From Flavivirga eckloniae (GTDB lineage: Bacteria; Bacteroidota; Bacteroidia; Flavobacteriales; Flavobacteriaceae), in the NCBI RefSeq assembly GCF_002886045.1, contig NZ_CP025791.1, positions 4,665,001 through 4,729,000 on the forward strand: 64,000 nucleotides of DNA. The letters are read 5' to 3'. Every line of letters begins with the position of its first letter. Within the stretch, counting starts at the first letter, position 1. Under the pieces are notes generated by a model that had not been told where the DNA came from, searched no databases, and saw nothing but the letters and a program-made list of their open reading frames with translations. The position numbers and the translations under genes are program-made. This document shows positions 1 to 10,179 of the stretch, piece by piece.

Positions 1-180
1 TCTTCAAACCTTCAAAAATATTTACGATATAAAATACACTATCGAAAAGCCTACTAACAAGAAAATAATAACAATTAACCAATAATTAAAAACCCAAACT
101 ATATGAACTAACAAACAATCAGACCACAAAATCGACTATTCAACTTAATTACGTCACCTAATTTTATCTAATAAAAAATA

Positions 181-211
181 AACCGGAAAATGCTGGCACA
201 TTTTACCGGTT
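181..211. other. Imperfect inverted repeat upstream of the first SusC
   Basis: Arms AACCGGAAAATG (181-192) and CATTTTACCGGTT (199-211) pair with a one-base bulge around a 6-nt loop. On the minus strand the hairpin is followed by a T-rich run, as in an intrinsic terminator, but no leftward gene ends here. It lies 48 bp before the SusC start, so it could equally be an operator or leader hairpin. The rest of 1-258 holds no gene that I can see and no clear -7 box. Confidence 0.35.
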
Positions 212-258
212 TAAGACGCGATTAAATTAATAACCAACGTAAACGAACTATAAAAATA

Positions 259-3200
259 ATGAAAAACCTTGTTATTCAAAGGGTTTCTACACCCTTTATT
301 TTGCAACGCAATTTAAAAATGAAATTTACCGCAATTTTTTTAATCGTTGCCTTGTTCCAAACCCATGCTAATCCTACAGACACAACGAAAGATGTTGAGG
401 TTACTATAAAATTCAAAAATGTTAGTTTGGAAAAGGTATTAAATCGGATAGAATCCCTAACCGATTTTAAATTCATCTATAAAGATGACGACGTAGACTA
501 TAATATGCGGGTTACTGTTAAGGCTTATAAAAAGCCACTTTCAAGAGTGTTGGATCAATTATTTACGGGAACCAATATAAATTATAGCTTTTTCGACAAA
601 CAAATCGTTTTAAAACCCAGACCAGCAATAAAACGAATAAAAATACCAATACCTAAAATACAAACAAAGTTTCAGGTAAGTGGTGTTGTAGTAGATCAGA
701 AAGGCGAACCGCTAACAGGAGCCAATGTTATAGAAAAAGGGGTCTCTAATGGAACTACTGTCGATTTCGACGGTAAATTTACACTTAGAGTTTCAAGTGA
801 AAAAGCCACCTTAGTAATATCCTTTCTTGGATTTGTAACAAAAGAAATTCCCGTAAACGGACAATCTCAAATTCGAGTCGAGTTACAAGAAAGTTTATCA
901 GAATTAGATGAAGTCGTCGTCGTAGGCTTCGGTAGCCAGAAAAAGGAAACCGTGGTTGGCTCTATTACCCAGGCAAAAGGAGAAGAACTTCTTAGAACCG
1001 GTAATGTTACTACAGTATCTGAAGCACTAACAGGAATCATGCCTGGAGTTTCTACTATGCAGGCCGCTGGACAACCAGGATCGACCCAGTCCAATATTTT
1101 AATTCGCGGGCAGTCTACCTGGACCAGTAACACCCCCTTATTTGTAGTAGATGGTGTTGAGCGCGATTTTAACGATCTCGATCCTAACGAAATAGAATCT
1201 ATTTCGGTTTTAAAAGACGCCTCTGCCACAGCAGTATTTGGAGTTAAAGCAGCAAATGGAGTTGTTTTAGTTACCACCAAACGAGGAAAACAAGGCGATA
1301 CCAGGGTGAGCTTTACAACCAGTTGGGGGCTTAAAGAACCTACTATGAATACAGATTATTATGCCGATTACGCCACCACGTTAGAGCATTATAATATGGC
1401 TCTAATGAACGATCGTTTGTATGCCGATTTGGTACCGCAAAGTGAAATAGATATGTGGAGAAACCCAGATCGAGACAGACGGTTTTACACATATACCACT
1501 TGGATTAACGAACTATTAACTACGGGTGTTTCTTCGCAACACAACTTGAATGTTTCTGGAGGAAACGACTTTGTTACATATTTTACTTCGCTGGGATATC
1601 AGTATGACGGAGACATTTTTAATTTAGAAAAACAAGCAGAATTCGATCCGCGTACCTACCAAAAAAGATACAATTGGCGTACCAATTTGGATTTCAATTT
1701 TAGTGAAACCACGAAATTCAAAGTAGGATTATCCGGTAATTTTAAGCAATGGAACGGTAATGTGATTACCCAAGGAAATAGAAATGGTATTGCTACTGGT
1801 AATGGAGATAGTTTTACCCGTATTTGGCAAACCCCACTTATAGGCCCTATTCCAGTTCTTGAAGATGGTCGGTTAACCACAGAAGAAGGTGCCGTTGTAA
1901 ACCCTAATTTTTACAGAATGGAAAAAGAAGGGCAATGGAGACGGCGCACTAATACCATGTATACAGACTTTACATTGGTTCAGGACATTACAGAAGACTT
2001 AAAAATTAGCGGAAAAGTATCCTATAACTTTAGTCAGGGATATAATAGTAACGTTAGAAGAAACCTTTTGTATTATTTCCCAAACCAAGATAAGACAGGT
2101 TTTATGCAGGATGGTGACCCAGACGCCGTACAAGGTGCATTAGTAGTTAGTGCAGAAAACATTTCGGCTTCGAGTAGTAGTTTGTATTATGAAGCACGCT
2201 TAAACTACAATAAAACTATAAATGAAGATCACGATATAGGGCTTATGGGGCTTTTTAATCGTAGAAAGGCACAAAACGGAACCTCGTTTCCAAGATATGA
2301 AGAAAGCTGGGTAGGAAGAGCAACCTATGGGTACAAAGGAAAATATTTGGCAGAATTTAACGGTGCATATAACGGTAATGAAAACTGGGCACCTGGACTT
2401 CGTTTTGGTTTCTTTCCATCTGCAGCAGTAGGTTGGGTAGTTTCTAAAGAAGGTTTTTTTGAAAATAACGTTAAGTTTTTAAACTTTCTTAAGTTCAGAT
2501 ATTCCTATGGAGAAATTGGTTCCGATGGAGGCATAGGAGGAAATCGTTTCCTTTATCAATCGGTATTTGAATCCAGAACAGGGGGGAATAATGCCTTCTT
2601 TTATGGCGATCCACTAATTAATTATGGAGGTGGCGATTATGCTATTATTCGTGAAGGTTCTCCGGCTGTGCCCAATAATACCTGGGAAACAGCTATAAAA
2701 CAAGATTTGGCAATGGAGTTTGCCTTGTTGAATAATAAATTAAGGGGAAACATCGAATTGTTTGATGAAAAACGAAAGGATATTATCATGCAACGCCGAA
2801 CAACAGCACCCTGGTTTGGTAATTCGGCACCGTTGGCCAATATAGGAGAGACAAAAAATCATGGTGTTGATATTGAGCTTAAATGGAATTCTACCATAGG
2901 GCAAGATTTTGAATATTTCTTTAGAGCCAATGTATCCTTAAGCGAAAGTCGCGTATTGGAACGAGATGATCCAGCATCTGCCGAACCTCACCGTCGTGAT
3001 GCAGGAAAGCCTATCGGCTGGCAAAACGGATTACTCGCCAATGGGTTACATCAATCGTGGGACGACGTTTACAATAGTACTGTATCAACCTGGGATGGTA
3101 AATTAATACCAGGAACATTGGACTTTGTTGATTATAACGGTGACGGAATCATTAATGAATTTGATAGGGTACCAATAAACAACCCTTCTTTTGCAGCAAA

Positions 3201-3678
3201 AACCTATGCTTTTAGCTTTGGTTTAACCTATAAAAACTTTTCTGCACATGCTATGTTTAATGGCATGTTCGATATTTCTAAAGAACTACACAGAATATAC
3301 CTGTTCGAATATGAATCTGCTGGAAGTGCAAGCTGGCAACTTTTAAATAATGAACAACGAAATGCTTGGTCATTTAATAACCGAAATGGAGTACATCCAG
3401 CGTTACGAACAATTTCAAACAACCATGATACTCAAAGAAGCACCTATACAAACCGGTCTAGCAATTTTTTAAGGTTTAGAACTTTAGAGTTAAAATACGC
3501 TTTTGGTAAAAAATTAAAAGAAATCATTGGTTTGTTTGATGCCTTCGAAGTTTATGTAAACGGGAATAATCTGGCAACCTGGTCGGATTTACCAGATGAA
3601 TTCGATCCCGAACAAACACAATTGTTGGTGTATCCAATTACTAAACGATACAATTTTGGAGTGAGAGCCTCCTTCTAA
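259..3678 (+). CDS. susC: SusC-family TonB-dependent receptor with STN domain
   Basis: Outer-membrane beta-barrel importer that works with the SusD lipoprotein encoded next to take up oligosaccharides using TonB energy. Order along the 1139 residues: signal peptide (hydrophobic core about 23-36), STN secretin/TonB short domain (about 45-117), carboxypeptidase-D regulatory-like domain (138-215), TonB-box-like LDEVVVVGFG (216-225), plug (about 230-345) and barrel to a C-terminal Phe. The 20 residues before Met21 resemble the conserved N-terminus of STN-bearing Bacteroidota receptors, so Met1 is kept. STN domains often contact FecR-type anti-sigma factors, but no sigma or FecR gene lies in the window; one could lie left of it. 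The gene is 18 bp upstream of susD in a five-gene operon. Substrate unknown. Confidence 0.93.
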   Translation: MKNLVIQRVSTPFILQRNLKMKFTAIFLIVALFQTHANPTDTTKDVEVTIKFKNVSLEKVLNRIESLTDFKFIYKDDDVDYNMRVTVKAYKKPLSRVLDQLFTGTNINYSFFDKQIVLKPRPAIKRIKIPIPKIQTKFQVSGVVVDQKGEPLTGANVIEKGVSNGTTVDFDGKFTLRVSSEKATLVISFLGFVTKEIPVNGQSQIRVELQESLSELDEVVVVGFGSQKKETVVGSITQAKGEELLRTGNVTTVSEALTGIMPGVSTMQAAGQPGSTQSNILIRGQSTWTSNTPLFVVDGVERDFNDLDPNEIESISVLKDASATAVFGVKAANGVVLVTTKRGKQGDTRVSFTTSWGLKEPTMNTDYYADYATTLEHYNMALMNDRLYADLVPQSEIDMWRNPDRDRRFYTYTTWINELLTTGVSSQHNLNVSGGNDFVTYFTSLGYQYDGDIFNLEKQAEFDPRTYQKRYNWRTNLDFNFSETTKFKVGLSGNFKQWNGNVITQGNRNGIATGNGDSFTRIWQTPLIGPIPVLEDGRLTTEEGAVVNPNFYRMEKEGQWRRRTNTMYTDFTLVQDITEDLKISGKVSYNFSQGYNSNVRRNLLYYFPNQDKTGFMQDGDPDAVQGALVVSAENISASSSSLYYEARLNYNKTINEDHDIGLMGLFNRRKAQNGTSFPRYEESWVGRATYGYKGKYLAEFNGAYNGNENWAPGLRFGFFPSAAVGWVVSKEGFFENNVKFLNFLKFRYSYGEIGSDGGIGGNRFLYQSVFESRTGGNNAFFYGDPLINYGGGDYAIIREGSPAVPNNTWETAIKQDLAMEFALLNNKLRGNIELFDEKRKDIIMQRRTTAPWFGNSAPLANIGETKNHGVDIELKWNSTIGQDFEYFFRANVSLSESRVLERDDPASAEPHRRDAGKPIGWQNGLLANGLHQSWDDVYNSTVSTWDGKLIPGTLDFVDYNGDGIINEFDRVPINNPSFAAKTYAFSFGLTYKNFSAHAMFNGMFDISKELHRIYLFEYESAGSASWQLLNNEQRNAWSFNNRNGVHPALRTISNNHDTQRSTYTNRSSNFLRFRTLELKYAFGKKLKEIIGLFDAFEVYVNGNNLATWSDLPDEFDPEQTQLLVYPITKRYNFGVRASF

Positions 3679-3696
3679 AGGTTTAATATAAAACAA

Positions 3697-5550
3697 ATGA
3701 TTATGAAAAGATATTATAAAACACTGCTATTTATATTTTTAGTAGCACCGTTCTTTGTTTCATGTGAAGATTACTTAGATGTTAGCCCAGAGTTAGGAAT
3801 AAGCTCAGAAGAGGTTTTTACAGATTATTTTAATACACGTGGCGTCGTAGATAGAGCCAATTTTTTAATACACAATTATGTTTATTTTAATACAGACTGG
3901 GCAAGTGAGTTAGGAGTTATGTCTGATGAGTGCCAGATATCACAAACAAGATATCCGCCACATTATGTATTTAATACAGGAGTTTGGATGAACTCTAATT
4001 TTCGTGAATTAGCCGGTATGACTAATGAAAAAGATTGGCAAGAGTATCACGATAAAGACCATGAGGCAGAACCTGTTTCCAAAGCCTTTTTAGCAATTAG
4101 AGCCGTAAATTCTGTATTAGAAAACATAGATAAATTACAGGAATACCCAACCGAATTGGGATATACGCCACAACAGCTAAAAGATCAACTAGTAGGACAA
4201 AGTTACTTTTTAAGGGCATTTCATTACTTTCAGATTATTCGAAGATATGGCGGGTTTCCAACTATGACCAAGACATTCGAGATAAGCCATAATTTCGATG
4301 AAGTAAGACCAACTTATCTGCAATCAACCGATTCATTAGTACAGGATCTGGATAAAGCCATTCAATTTTTACCCGAAAAGTGGAACGATCAAAACAAGGG
4401 TAGAGTTACAAAAACTTCGGCTAAGGCATTAAAAGCTATGACGTTACTTTATGCGGCGAGTCCATTAATGAATCCAGATTTAAACCCATATGGGGCGAAT
4501 TCAAGAACCTATAATAATGCTTACGCCGAAAAAGCAGCTATAGCGGCAGCAGAAGCTATTAATGATTATCCAAAAGGAGGGTACGAGATGTTCTCTATGG
4601 ATCAATATACAGAAAACTGGTATAGCAGAACATCTGGTTTTCCAAAAGAAGCCATTCTTCAAGCGCCGTTATCAAGGCACACCGATCCAGATGGTTGGGG
4701 TATAGCAGGAATGGGATGGTTTTTACCGCAATTTGCAGGTGGTTGGCAAGTAGAAGGGCAGCCTACTCAGAATGCTGTAGATTGGTTTGAAACAGCCGAT
4801 GGATACGATGTTAGCGACCCCGAAGCTATTAGTAGCGGTAGTTTTGATCCGAGCGATCCATATAGCAATAGAGACCCACGCTTTAGAGCTTTGATTTTGG
4901 TACATGGGGACGATATGTTCGAAGGGTTACCAAACCCGAGCAACAACGATGTAAGAATGCTTAATGTGAAACCAGATGGTTGGCACTATAAGTTTGAGAC
5001 TGGCAAGAACAAAATATTTACCGGCTACTACCACAAGGGAAAACACAGATGGCCAGGTTGCGATAAATGGAACCGTTCCGGAGGATGGTATCGCATGTTT
5101 CCCCATATAAGAGTTGCCCAATTATATCTGGATTACGCAGAAGCCGCCAATGAGGCTTATGGCCCTAACGGTATGGCTCCTGGAGCCTCGTTATCAGCCG
5201 TACAGGCTTTAAATATTGTACGAAGCAGAGCCAATATGCCCGGTGTATTAGCAAAATATACCACAAGTAAAGATGTGTTTAGAAAGCGCATTTATAACGA
5301 AAGAGCTGTAGAACTTTATCATGAATTTCATCGTTGGCATGACCTAAGAAGGTGGAAACTATCTAAAGAGGTATTGGGACAAGGAACCATTTATGGAGCA
5401 GATATTAAAGATGTTGGAGGGCAAACGGTTTATGAGAAAAAGGCTTTACAAGGCGCTTTACGTGTATTTGAAGATAGACATTACTGGTACCCGTTTCCTT
5501 CTAAAGTTATGGATATAATGACTCAATTCGAACAAAACCCTGGGTGGTAA
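3697..5550 (+). CDS. susD: SusD/RagB-family surface glycan-binding lipoprotein
   Basis: Partner lid of the preceding SusC transporter, expected at the cell surface. The N-terminus is a lipoprotein signal with lipobox FVSC (Cys23) followed by EDYLDVSPE, the usual SusD beginning. The helical TPR-like body carries SusD signatures (GQSYFLRAFHYFQIIRRYGG near 165-185; ERAVELYHEFHRWHDLRRWK near 535-555), and the protein ends in the family-typical EQNPGW. At 617 aa it is slightly longer than most. ATG codons at 3697 and 3703 are both possible; the choice changes the protein by two residues only. It sits between susC and a second susC, in the same operon. Confidence 0.93.
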   Translation: MIMKRYYKTLLFIFLVAPFFVSCEDYLDVSPELGISSEEVFTDYFNTRGVVDRANFLIHNYVYFNTDWASELGVMSDECQISQTRYPPHYVFNTGVWMNSNFRELAGMTNEKDWQEYHDKDHEAEPVSKAFLAIRAVNSVLENIDKLQEYPTELGYTPQQLKDQLVGQSYFLRAFHYFQIIRRYGGFPTMTKTFEISHNFDEVRPTYLQSTDSLVQDLDKAIQFLPEKWNDQNKGRVTKTSAKALKAMTLLYAASPLMNPDLNPYGANSRTYNNAYAEKAAIAAAEAINDYPKGGYEMFSMDQYTENWYSRTSGFPKEAILQAPLSRHTDPDGWGIAGMGWFLPQFAGGWQVEGQPTQNAVDWFETADGYDVSDPEAISSGSFDPSDPYSNRDPRFRALILVHGDDMFEGLPNPSNNDVRMLNVKPDGWHYKFETGKNKIFTGYYHKGKHRWPGCDKWNRSGGWYRMFPHIRVAQLYLDYAEAANEAYGPNGMAPGASLSAVQALNIVRSRANMPGVLAKYTTSKDVFRKRIYNERAVELYHEFHRWHDLRRWKLSKEVLGQGTIYGADIKDVGGQTVYEKKALQGALRVFEDRHYWYPFPSKVMDIMTQFEQNPGW

Positions 5551-5566
5551 ACAAAATACATAAAAC

Positions 5567-8365
5567 ATGAAATACTACATATCATTATTATTTGTAGCAA
5601 CCATAGTAGGTTTTGCTTCTGCACAGCAGAAAAATGATACAATAAAAATACAAATTGAAGATAAAATCACTGTCGCTTTCGGAGAAATTAAAAAAGATAA
5701 GCTCGTTGGAGCAGTAGATGTCATTGAAGGTGAGGATTTACTACATTCATCCGACTATAATGTTGAATCAATATTAGCAGGTCAAGCTCCGGGATTAATA
5801 GTTTTTGAAGGCAGTGGTTCTCCCGGTTTAGATAATACTTGGATGAGAATACGTGGCCTTTCACGAGGAGGGGCAGAAGACCATCCTTTAGTTGTTATTG
5901 ATGGTATTGCCAATAGAACTTTATCGAGTATAGCCATAGATGAGGTAGAAAGCATTCAAATATTAAAAGATGCCACAGCAAAATTACTCTATGGCAGTAA
6001 AGCAGCTAATGGTGTTATTATGCTTACCACCAAAAGGGGCTATAATGGTAAACGTAAGGTAACTTTCTTTCACGAATATGGTATAAAAACACCGACACGC
6101 TTACCAGAATATCTTAACTCTGCCCAATATGCAAGACAGTATAACCAGGCAAGAATAAATGATGGTTTGTCTCCCATATATACAGCAGACGATATAAACA
6201 ATTATTCTAACAATCCGTCGGTTTTATACCCGGATGTGGATTTTTACGATGAACTTGTTAAGAAAAGCACTTCCTTTCAAAGATTTAATGCACAATTAAT
6301 TGGAGGCTCAGAAACAACAAAATTCTTTTTGAATTTAGGGTATGTGGGCGAAAATGGCCTTGAAAATCAAGGAAAGACTCAGGAGTTCAGTCGTTTAAAT
6401 ATTAGAGGTAACCTTGATTACGACGTTAACGAAACTGTTTCTATGTTTTTAGATATTGCCGGAAGGATGGATATTTGGGATAGAGCAGATATAACAAATT
6501 CAGATTTTTTTGGTGCTTTATCCTCTCATCGTCCTAACGATTACCCGTTATGGGCTGGAGATGTAGGTGATACTGATAATTTAGGATTTAGCCCAAGAGT
6601 TGAAACCAATCTGTTAGGAGAACTGTCAAGATCAGGGTATGTAAACACTAAAAATTATTATGCGCAAACCAATCTTGGAATGAACTTCGATTTAAGCAAA
6701 CTGGCAAAAGGTCTTACTGCGACAGGTTATGTGACTTTCGATGTATTTAACAATGTTGCCATTGGAAAATCCCTGGATTATTCAAGAATTCGATTCGACG
6801 ATCCGAACGATTTGTCATTGATAACAAGAATAGGAACCGATAAGTACGATGATAATGAGAGTAGGAAAGGAGATAATTCAACTCAGAATCTTGGACTGGT
6901 AGCAAAAATCGATTATTCTAAAGCGTGGGGAAATCACGATCTACAGATTGATCTGGTAGGGGTGAACCAAACTCTAACCAGAAAGTCTACATTAGATGGG
7001 CCTACAACGCAGCAGGACGATAAAAGTATAAACTTTGGTGCACGTGTAAATTACACGCTTAAAAATAAATATACCATAGAAGGATCTTCTTCTTATATGG
7101 GGTCGGATAAATTTACCAAAGAAAACCGTTGGGGCTTATTTGGAGCAGGAGGATTTGCCTGGATTATTTCAAATGAAGATTTCCTAAAAGGCAATAAAAC
7201 CATTAATTATTTGAAATTAAAAGGTTCGTATGGTGTTATGGGATACGATAGGCAAGGTGCTTTCGATTATTTATTGTACCGCGATTTTTATGAAGGATGG
7301 GGAAATTTTAGAACTGGACCGCAAAATTCTACAGTTGAATTCGGTTGGAGAGCAGGACAAATAGGTAACCCCGATTTTACTTTCGAAAAGTCTAAAGAAT
7401 ACAATATAGGTATTGAAACGAGCATGTTTAACAATAAAGTAGACTTGGAAATCAATTACTTCAATCAATTGCGTTCAGATATGCCTGTGAGACTTAACAA
7501 TGCATTACCTGATTTTCTGGGAGAATTAAAGCCTATAGGTAATTTTAATGAAGTGTCTAATAGTGGTGTAGATCTGTCTTTGAGCTATACCGATAAGATA
7601 GGCGATCTTAATTTTTCGGTAGTAACCAATGTTATTTATTCCAAAGCGGTTAACGATGTATTTGATGAAATTAATGAGTATGATCATCAAAACAGAACAG
7701 GTCGTGCCAGCGATGCCATATGGGGCTGGTTAGCAGATGGTTTATACCAGAACGATGCAGATATAACCAATCATGGAGTAATTTCTACATATGGAGATAT
7801 TATTCCCGGTGATGTTAAATTATTAGACATTACTAATAACAAAGGAGATAATACAATCGATCAATTTGATACACAGGTCATTGGTAACTGGTTTCCAAGA
7901 GTTAATTATGCCTTAAATATTAATTTGGAGTATCACGGACTCGAATTTTATGCTTTAGGACAGGGAACTTCAGGATCAGATAAAATATTAAACAATTCTT
8001 ATTACTGGAATGTAGGAGAAAATAAGTATTCAGTTCAGGCCTTAGGCGCTGCCGTTCCAGGTTCGGTAGCTGGAGCATCTTCACCACGTTTAACATCATT
8101 ATCGCAATCGCATAGTTATAGAAATTCAACATATTGGTTGGTAAGCGGTAATTTTTTCAAGCTACGAACAGCAGAATTAGCTTATAATTTTTCAGAACGT
8201 ATAAGCGGTAAGTTTGGAGCAGATAAGCTAAGGCTATTTGCAAGAGGGAACGATCTGTTTGCTATTTCTAAAATTAAGAAGTTAGATCCAGAGAGTTTAA
8301 ATTCTGGAGTAACAGATTATCCAATGTTTAGGACCATTTCACTAGGTCTAAGATTAACCTATTAA
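5567..8365 (+). CDS. susC: Second SusC-like TonB-dependent receptor, short form
   Basis: A 932-aa TonB-dependent receptor with signal peptide (cleavage likely after FASA, residue 19), a TonB-box-like stretch near 31-36, plug (LVGAVDVIEGEDL to IQILKDATAKLLYGSKAANGV, about 45-150) and barrel. It lacks the carboxypeptidase-D-like domain that precedes the plug in most SusC proteins and in both other SusC proteins of this window, which explains its shorter length. It follows susD by 16 bp and precedes another susD, so this is the second transporter of a tandem pair. Its substrate is probably related to that of the first pair, but nothing in the sequence identifies it. Confidence 0.9.
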   Translation: MKYYISLLFVATIVGFASAQQKNDTIKIQIEDKITVAFGEIKKDKLVGAVDVIEGEDLLHSSDYNVESILAGQAPGLIVFEGSGSPGLDNTWMRIRGLSRGGAEDHPLVVIDGIANRTLSSIAIDEVESIQILKDATAKLLYGSKAANGVIMLTTKRGYNGKRKVTFFHEYGIKTPTRLPEYLNSAQYARQYNQARINDGLSPIYTADDINNYSNNPSVLYPDVDFYDELVKKSTSFQRFNAQLIGGSETTKFFLNLGYVGENGLENQGKTQEFSRLNIRGNLDYDVNETVSMFLDIAGRMDIWDRADITNSDFFGALSSHRPNDYPLWAGDVGDTDNLGFSPRVETNLLGELSRSGYVNTKNYYAQTNLGMNFDLSKLAKGLTATGYVTFDVFNNVAIGKSLDYSRIRFDDPNDLSLITRIGTDKYDDNESRKGDNSTQNLGLVAKIDYSKAWGNHDLQIDLVGVNQTLTRKSTLDGPTTQQDDKSINFGARVNYTLKNKYTIEGSSSYMGSDKFTKENRWGLFGAGGFAWIISNEDFLKGNKTINYLKLKGSYGVMGYDRQGAFDYLLYRDFYEGWGNFRTGPQNSTVEFGWRAGQIGNPDFTFEKSKEYNIGIETSMFNNKVDLEINYFNQLRSDMPVRLNNALPDFLGELKPIGNFNEVSNSGVDLSLSYTDKIGDLNFSVVTNVIYSKAVNDVFDEINEYDHQNRTGRASDAIWGWLADGLYQNDADITNHGVISTYGDIIPGDVKLLDITNNKGDNTIDQFDTQVIGNWFPRVNYALNINLEYHGLEFYALGQGTSGSDKILNNSYYWNVGENKYSVQALGAAVPGSVAGASSPRLTSLSQSHSYRNSTYWLVSGNFFKLRTAELAYNFSERISGKFGADKLRLFARGNDLFAISKIKKLDPESLNSGVTDYPMFRTISLGLRLTY

Positions 8366-8435
8366 ATGAATTAAGATGATACAAAAAATAGATACAAAAG
8401 AAATCTTGAATCATAGCGTCAAAAAAAAGTATAAC

Positions 8436-10175
8436 ATGAGGAATATAACATTTGTCCTAGCGATTTTGCTGGCTTTTACATCTTGCGAAGATTACTTTGA
8501 TCCTAAGCTAACCAATGAAAGAACATTCGATCAACTCTTAGAAAATCCAGGTATTGTTCGAGGACTATTAACGTACGCATACAGGGCCATTCCATCTTCG
8601 TATGATGTTTATGGCGGCGATTTTTTAGACAGTGCTACAGACAATGCCTTGTCAAATAATCTCACCGGAAATATGAACCGAATGGTGGCTATAGATGGTT
8701 TCTGGACAGCCGTTACCAACCCTATTAATAATTGGAAATTTAGGTACGACGATTTAAAGAGCGTTAACCAGTTTATTGAAATAGGTTTAGACGGAACCGT
8801 GTTGTACTACAAATCCAATCCCGAAAGAGATGAGGCCTATAGAGAGCGTTTAAAAGGTGAAGCTTACTTTTTAAGAGCATTTATTCATTTCGATTTACTA
8901 AGACGTTACGGGGGGATAGATGATAATGGGCAGCTCATGGGGATTCCACTAGTAACATCAACAATTGATATTAGTGATGACAATGATCTTAATTTGCCCA
9001 GAAATACCTATGCAGAATGTGTTCAGCAAATTATAGACGATTTGGATACAGCAATTTCTGCCGGATTACCAGAGGTTTACGATAATAGTACAAACGATCC
9101 TGATTTCGATTTAACAAACCTTGGTAGACCTACCACAGTGGCATGTAGAGCTTTAAAATCCAGAGTGTTATTGTATGCAGCCAGTCCGGCATTTGGAAGT
9201 TCAACTTTTGCCGAAGCTGCTAAAGCTGCAAAGGATGTTATTGACATTATTGGAAATACACTCCCCAATGTATATAACATAAACAATATATCGCAGGCGT
9301 ATTATAATAATGATCAAAATGGAGAGCTTATTATGCGCCGTGTTAGCGGTAATCAAAATGGAGATAACGGTCTGGAAAAAGGACACTTTCCTCCCGGGGC
9401 AGGCCTTGAAGGTAAAGGAAGATGCAACCCGTCTCAGAATTTAGTAGATGCATTTCCTATGGCAAATGGTTATCCAATAACAAACGGAGTAAGTGGTTAC
9501 GATGAAAACAACATGTACCAGAATAGAGATCCACGCTTTTATATGACGGTTATGTACAATGGTCAATCCTTTAAAGGGATAACTATTGAAACCTTCGAAG
9601 GCGGTAATCACATGACGGGAGCCCCTGGTGTTACAGTAGAAAACTCTACACGCACGGGTTACTATTTACGCAAATGGATAAGTTCTAAAGCTAATTTGGT
9701 TGGAGGAAATAATGTGAACGACACCCATTATAATGCATTGTTTCGAAATGTTGAAATGTTTTTGAACTTGGCTGAAGCAGCAAACGAAGCTAATGGCCCA
9801 GACGATACAACCTATGGCATGTCTGCTAGAGAAGCTATTGCAGAAGTTAGAAGAAGAGCAGGAATTGCTTCTGGTGGAACAGACGATTATTTGGCTTCCA
9901 TAACGAGTAAAGAAGACATGCGAGAGCTAATTAAAAATGAACGACGCATTGAGTTATGTTTTGAAGGACATAGGTTTTTTGACTTACGACGATGGAAGGA
10001 TAATTTAAATGAGGGAATCACTGGAGTCACAATTACCGATAATGGTAACGGAACTTTTAATTACGCCAGAAAGAATATTATAACACCCAGTTACAAAAAC
10101 TTCATGAACTATGGCCCACTTCCTTTTGATGAAATATTGAAAACACAAAATATAACTCAAAATCAAGGCTGGTAA
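8436..10175 (+). CDS. susD: Second SusD/RagB-family lipoprotein
   Basis: SusD partner for the preceding short SusC. The open frame runs back to an ATG at 8376, but the lipoprotein signal begins at Met of 8436 (MRNITFVLAILLAFTSC, Cys17), so the later start is chosen, giving 579 aa. SusD hallmarks: LKGEAYFLRAFIHFDLLRRYGG, the ALKSRVLLYAASPAF helix, ERRIELCFEGHRFFDLRRWK, and C-terminal QNQGW. It has little sequence likeness to the first SusD, which suggests different ligands. It is followed after 4 bp by a surface lipoprotein gene. Confidence 0.92.
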   Translation: MRNITFVLAILLAFTSCEDYFDPKLTNERTFDQLLENPGIVRGLLTYAYRAIPSSYDVYGGDFLDSATDNALSNNLTGNMNRMVAIDGFWTAVTNPINNWKFRYDDLKSVNQFIEIGLDGTVLYYKSNPERDEAYRERLKGEAYFLRAFIHFDLLRRYGGIDDNGQLMGIPLVTSTIDISDDNDLNLPRNTYAECVQQIIDDLDTAISAGLPEVYDNSTNDPDFDLTNLGRPTTVACRALKSRVLLYAASPAFGSSTFAEAAKAAKDVIDIIGNTLPNVYNINNISQAYYNNDQNGELIMRRVSGNQNGDNGLEKGHFPPGAGLEGKGRCNPSQNLVDAFPMANGYPITNGVSGYDENNMYQNRDPRFYMTVMYNGQSFKGITIETFEGGNHMTGAPGVTVENSTRTGYYLRKWISSKANLVGGNNVNDTHYNALFRNVEMFLNLAEAANEANGPDDTTYGMSAREAIAEVRRRAGIASGGTDDYLASITSKEDMRELIKNERRIELCFEGHRFFDLRRWKDNLNEGITGVTITDNGNGTFNYARKNIITPSYKNFMNYGPLPFDEILKTQNITQNQGW

Positions 10176-10179
10176 CTAA

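Noticed and set aside
8376-8435. 20-residue N-terminal extension of the second SusD
   Set aside because: The lipoprotein signal peptide starts at the Met encoded at 8436; an extension would precede the signal and is not conserved in type.
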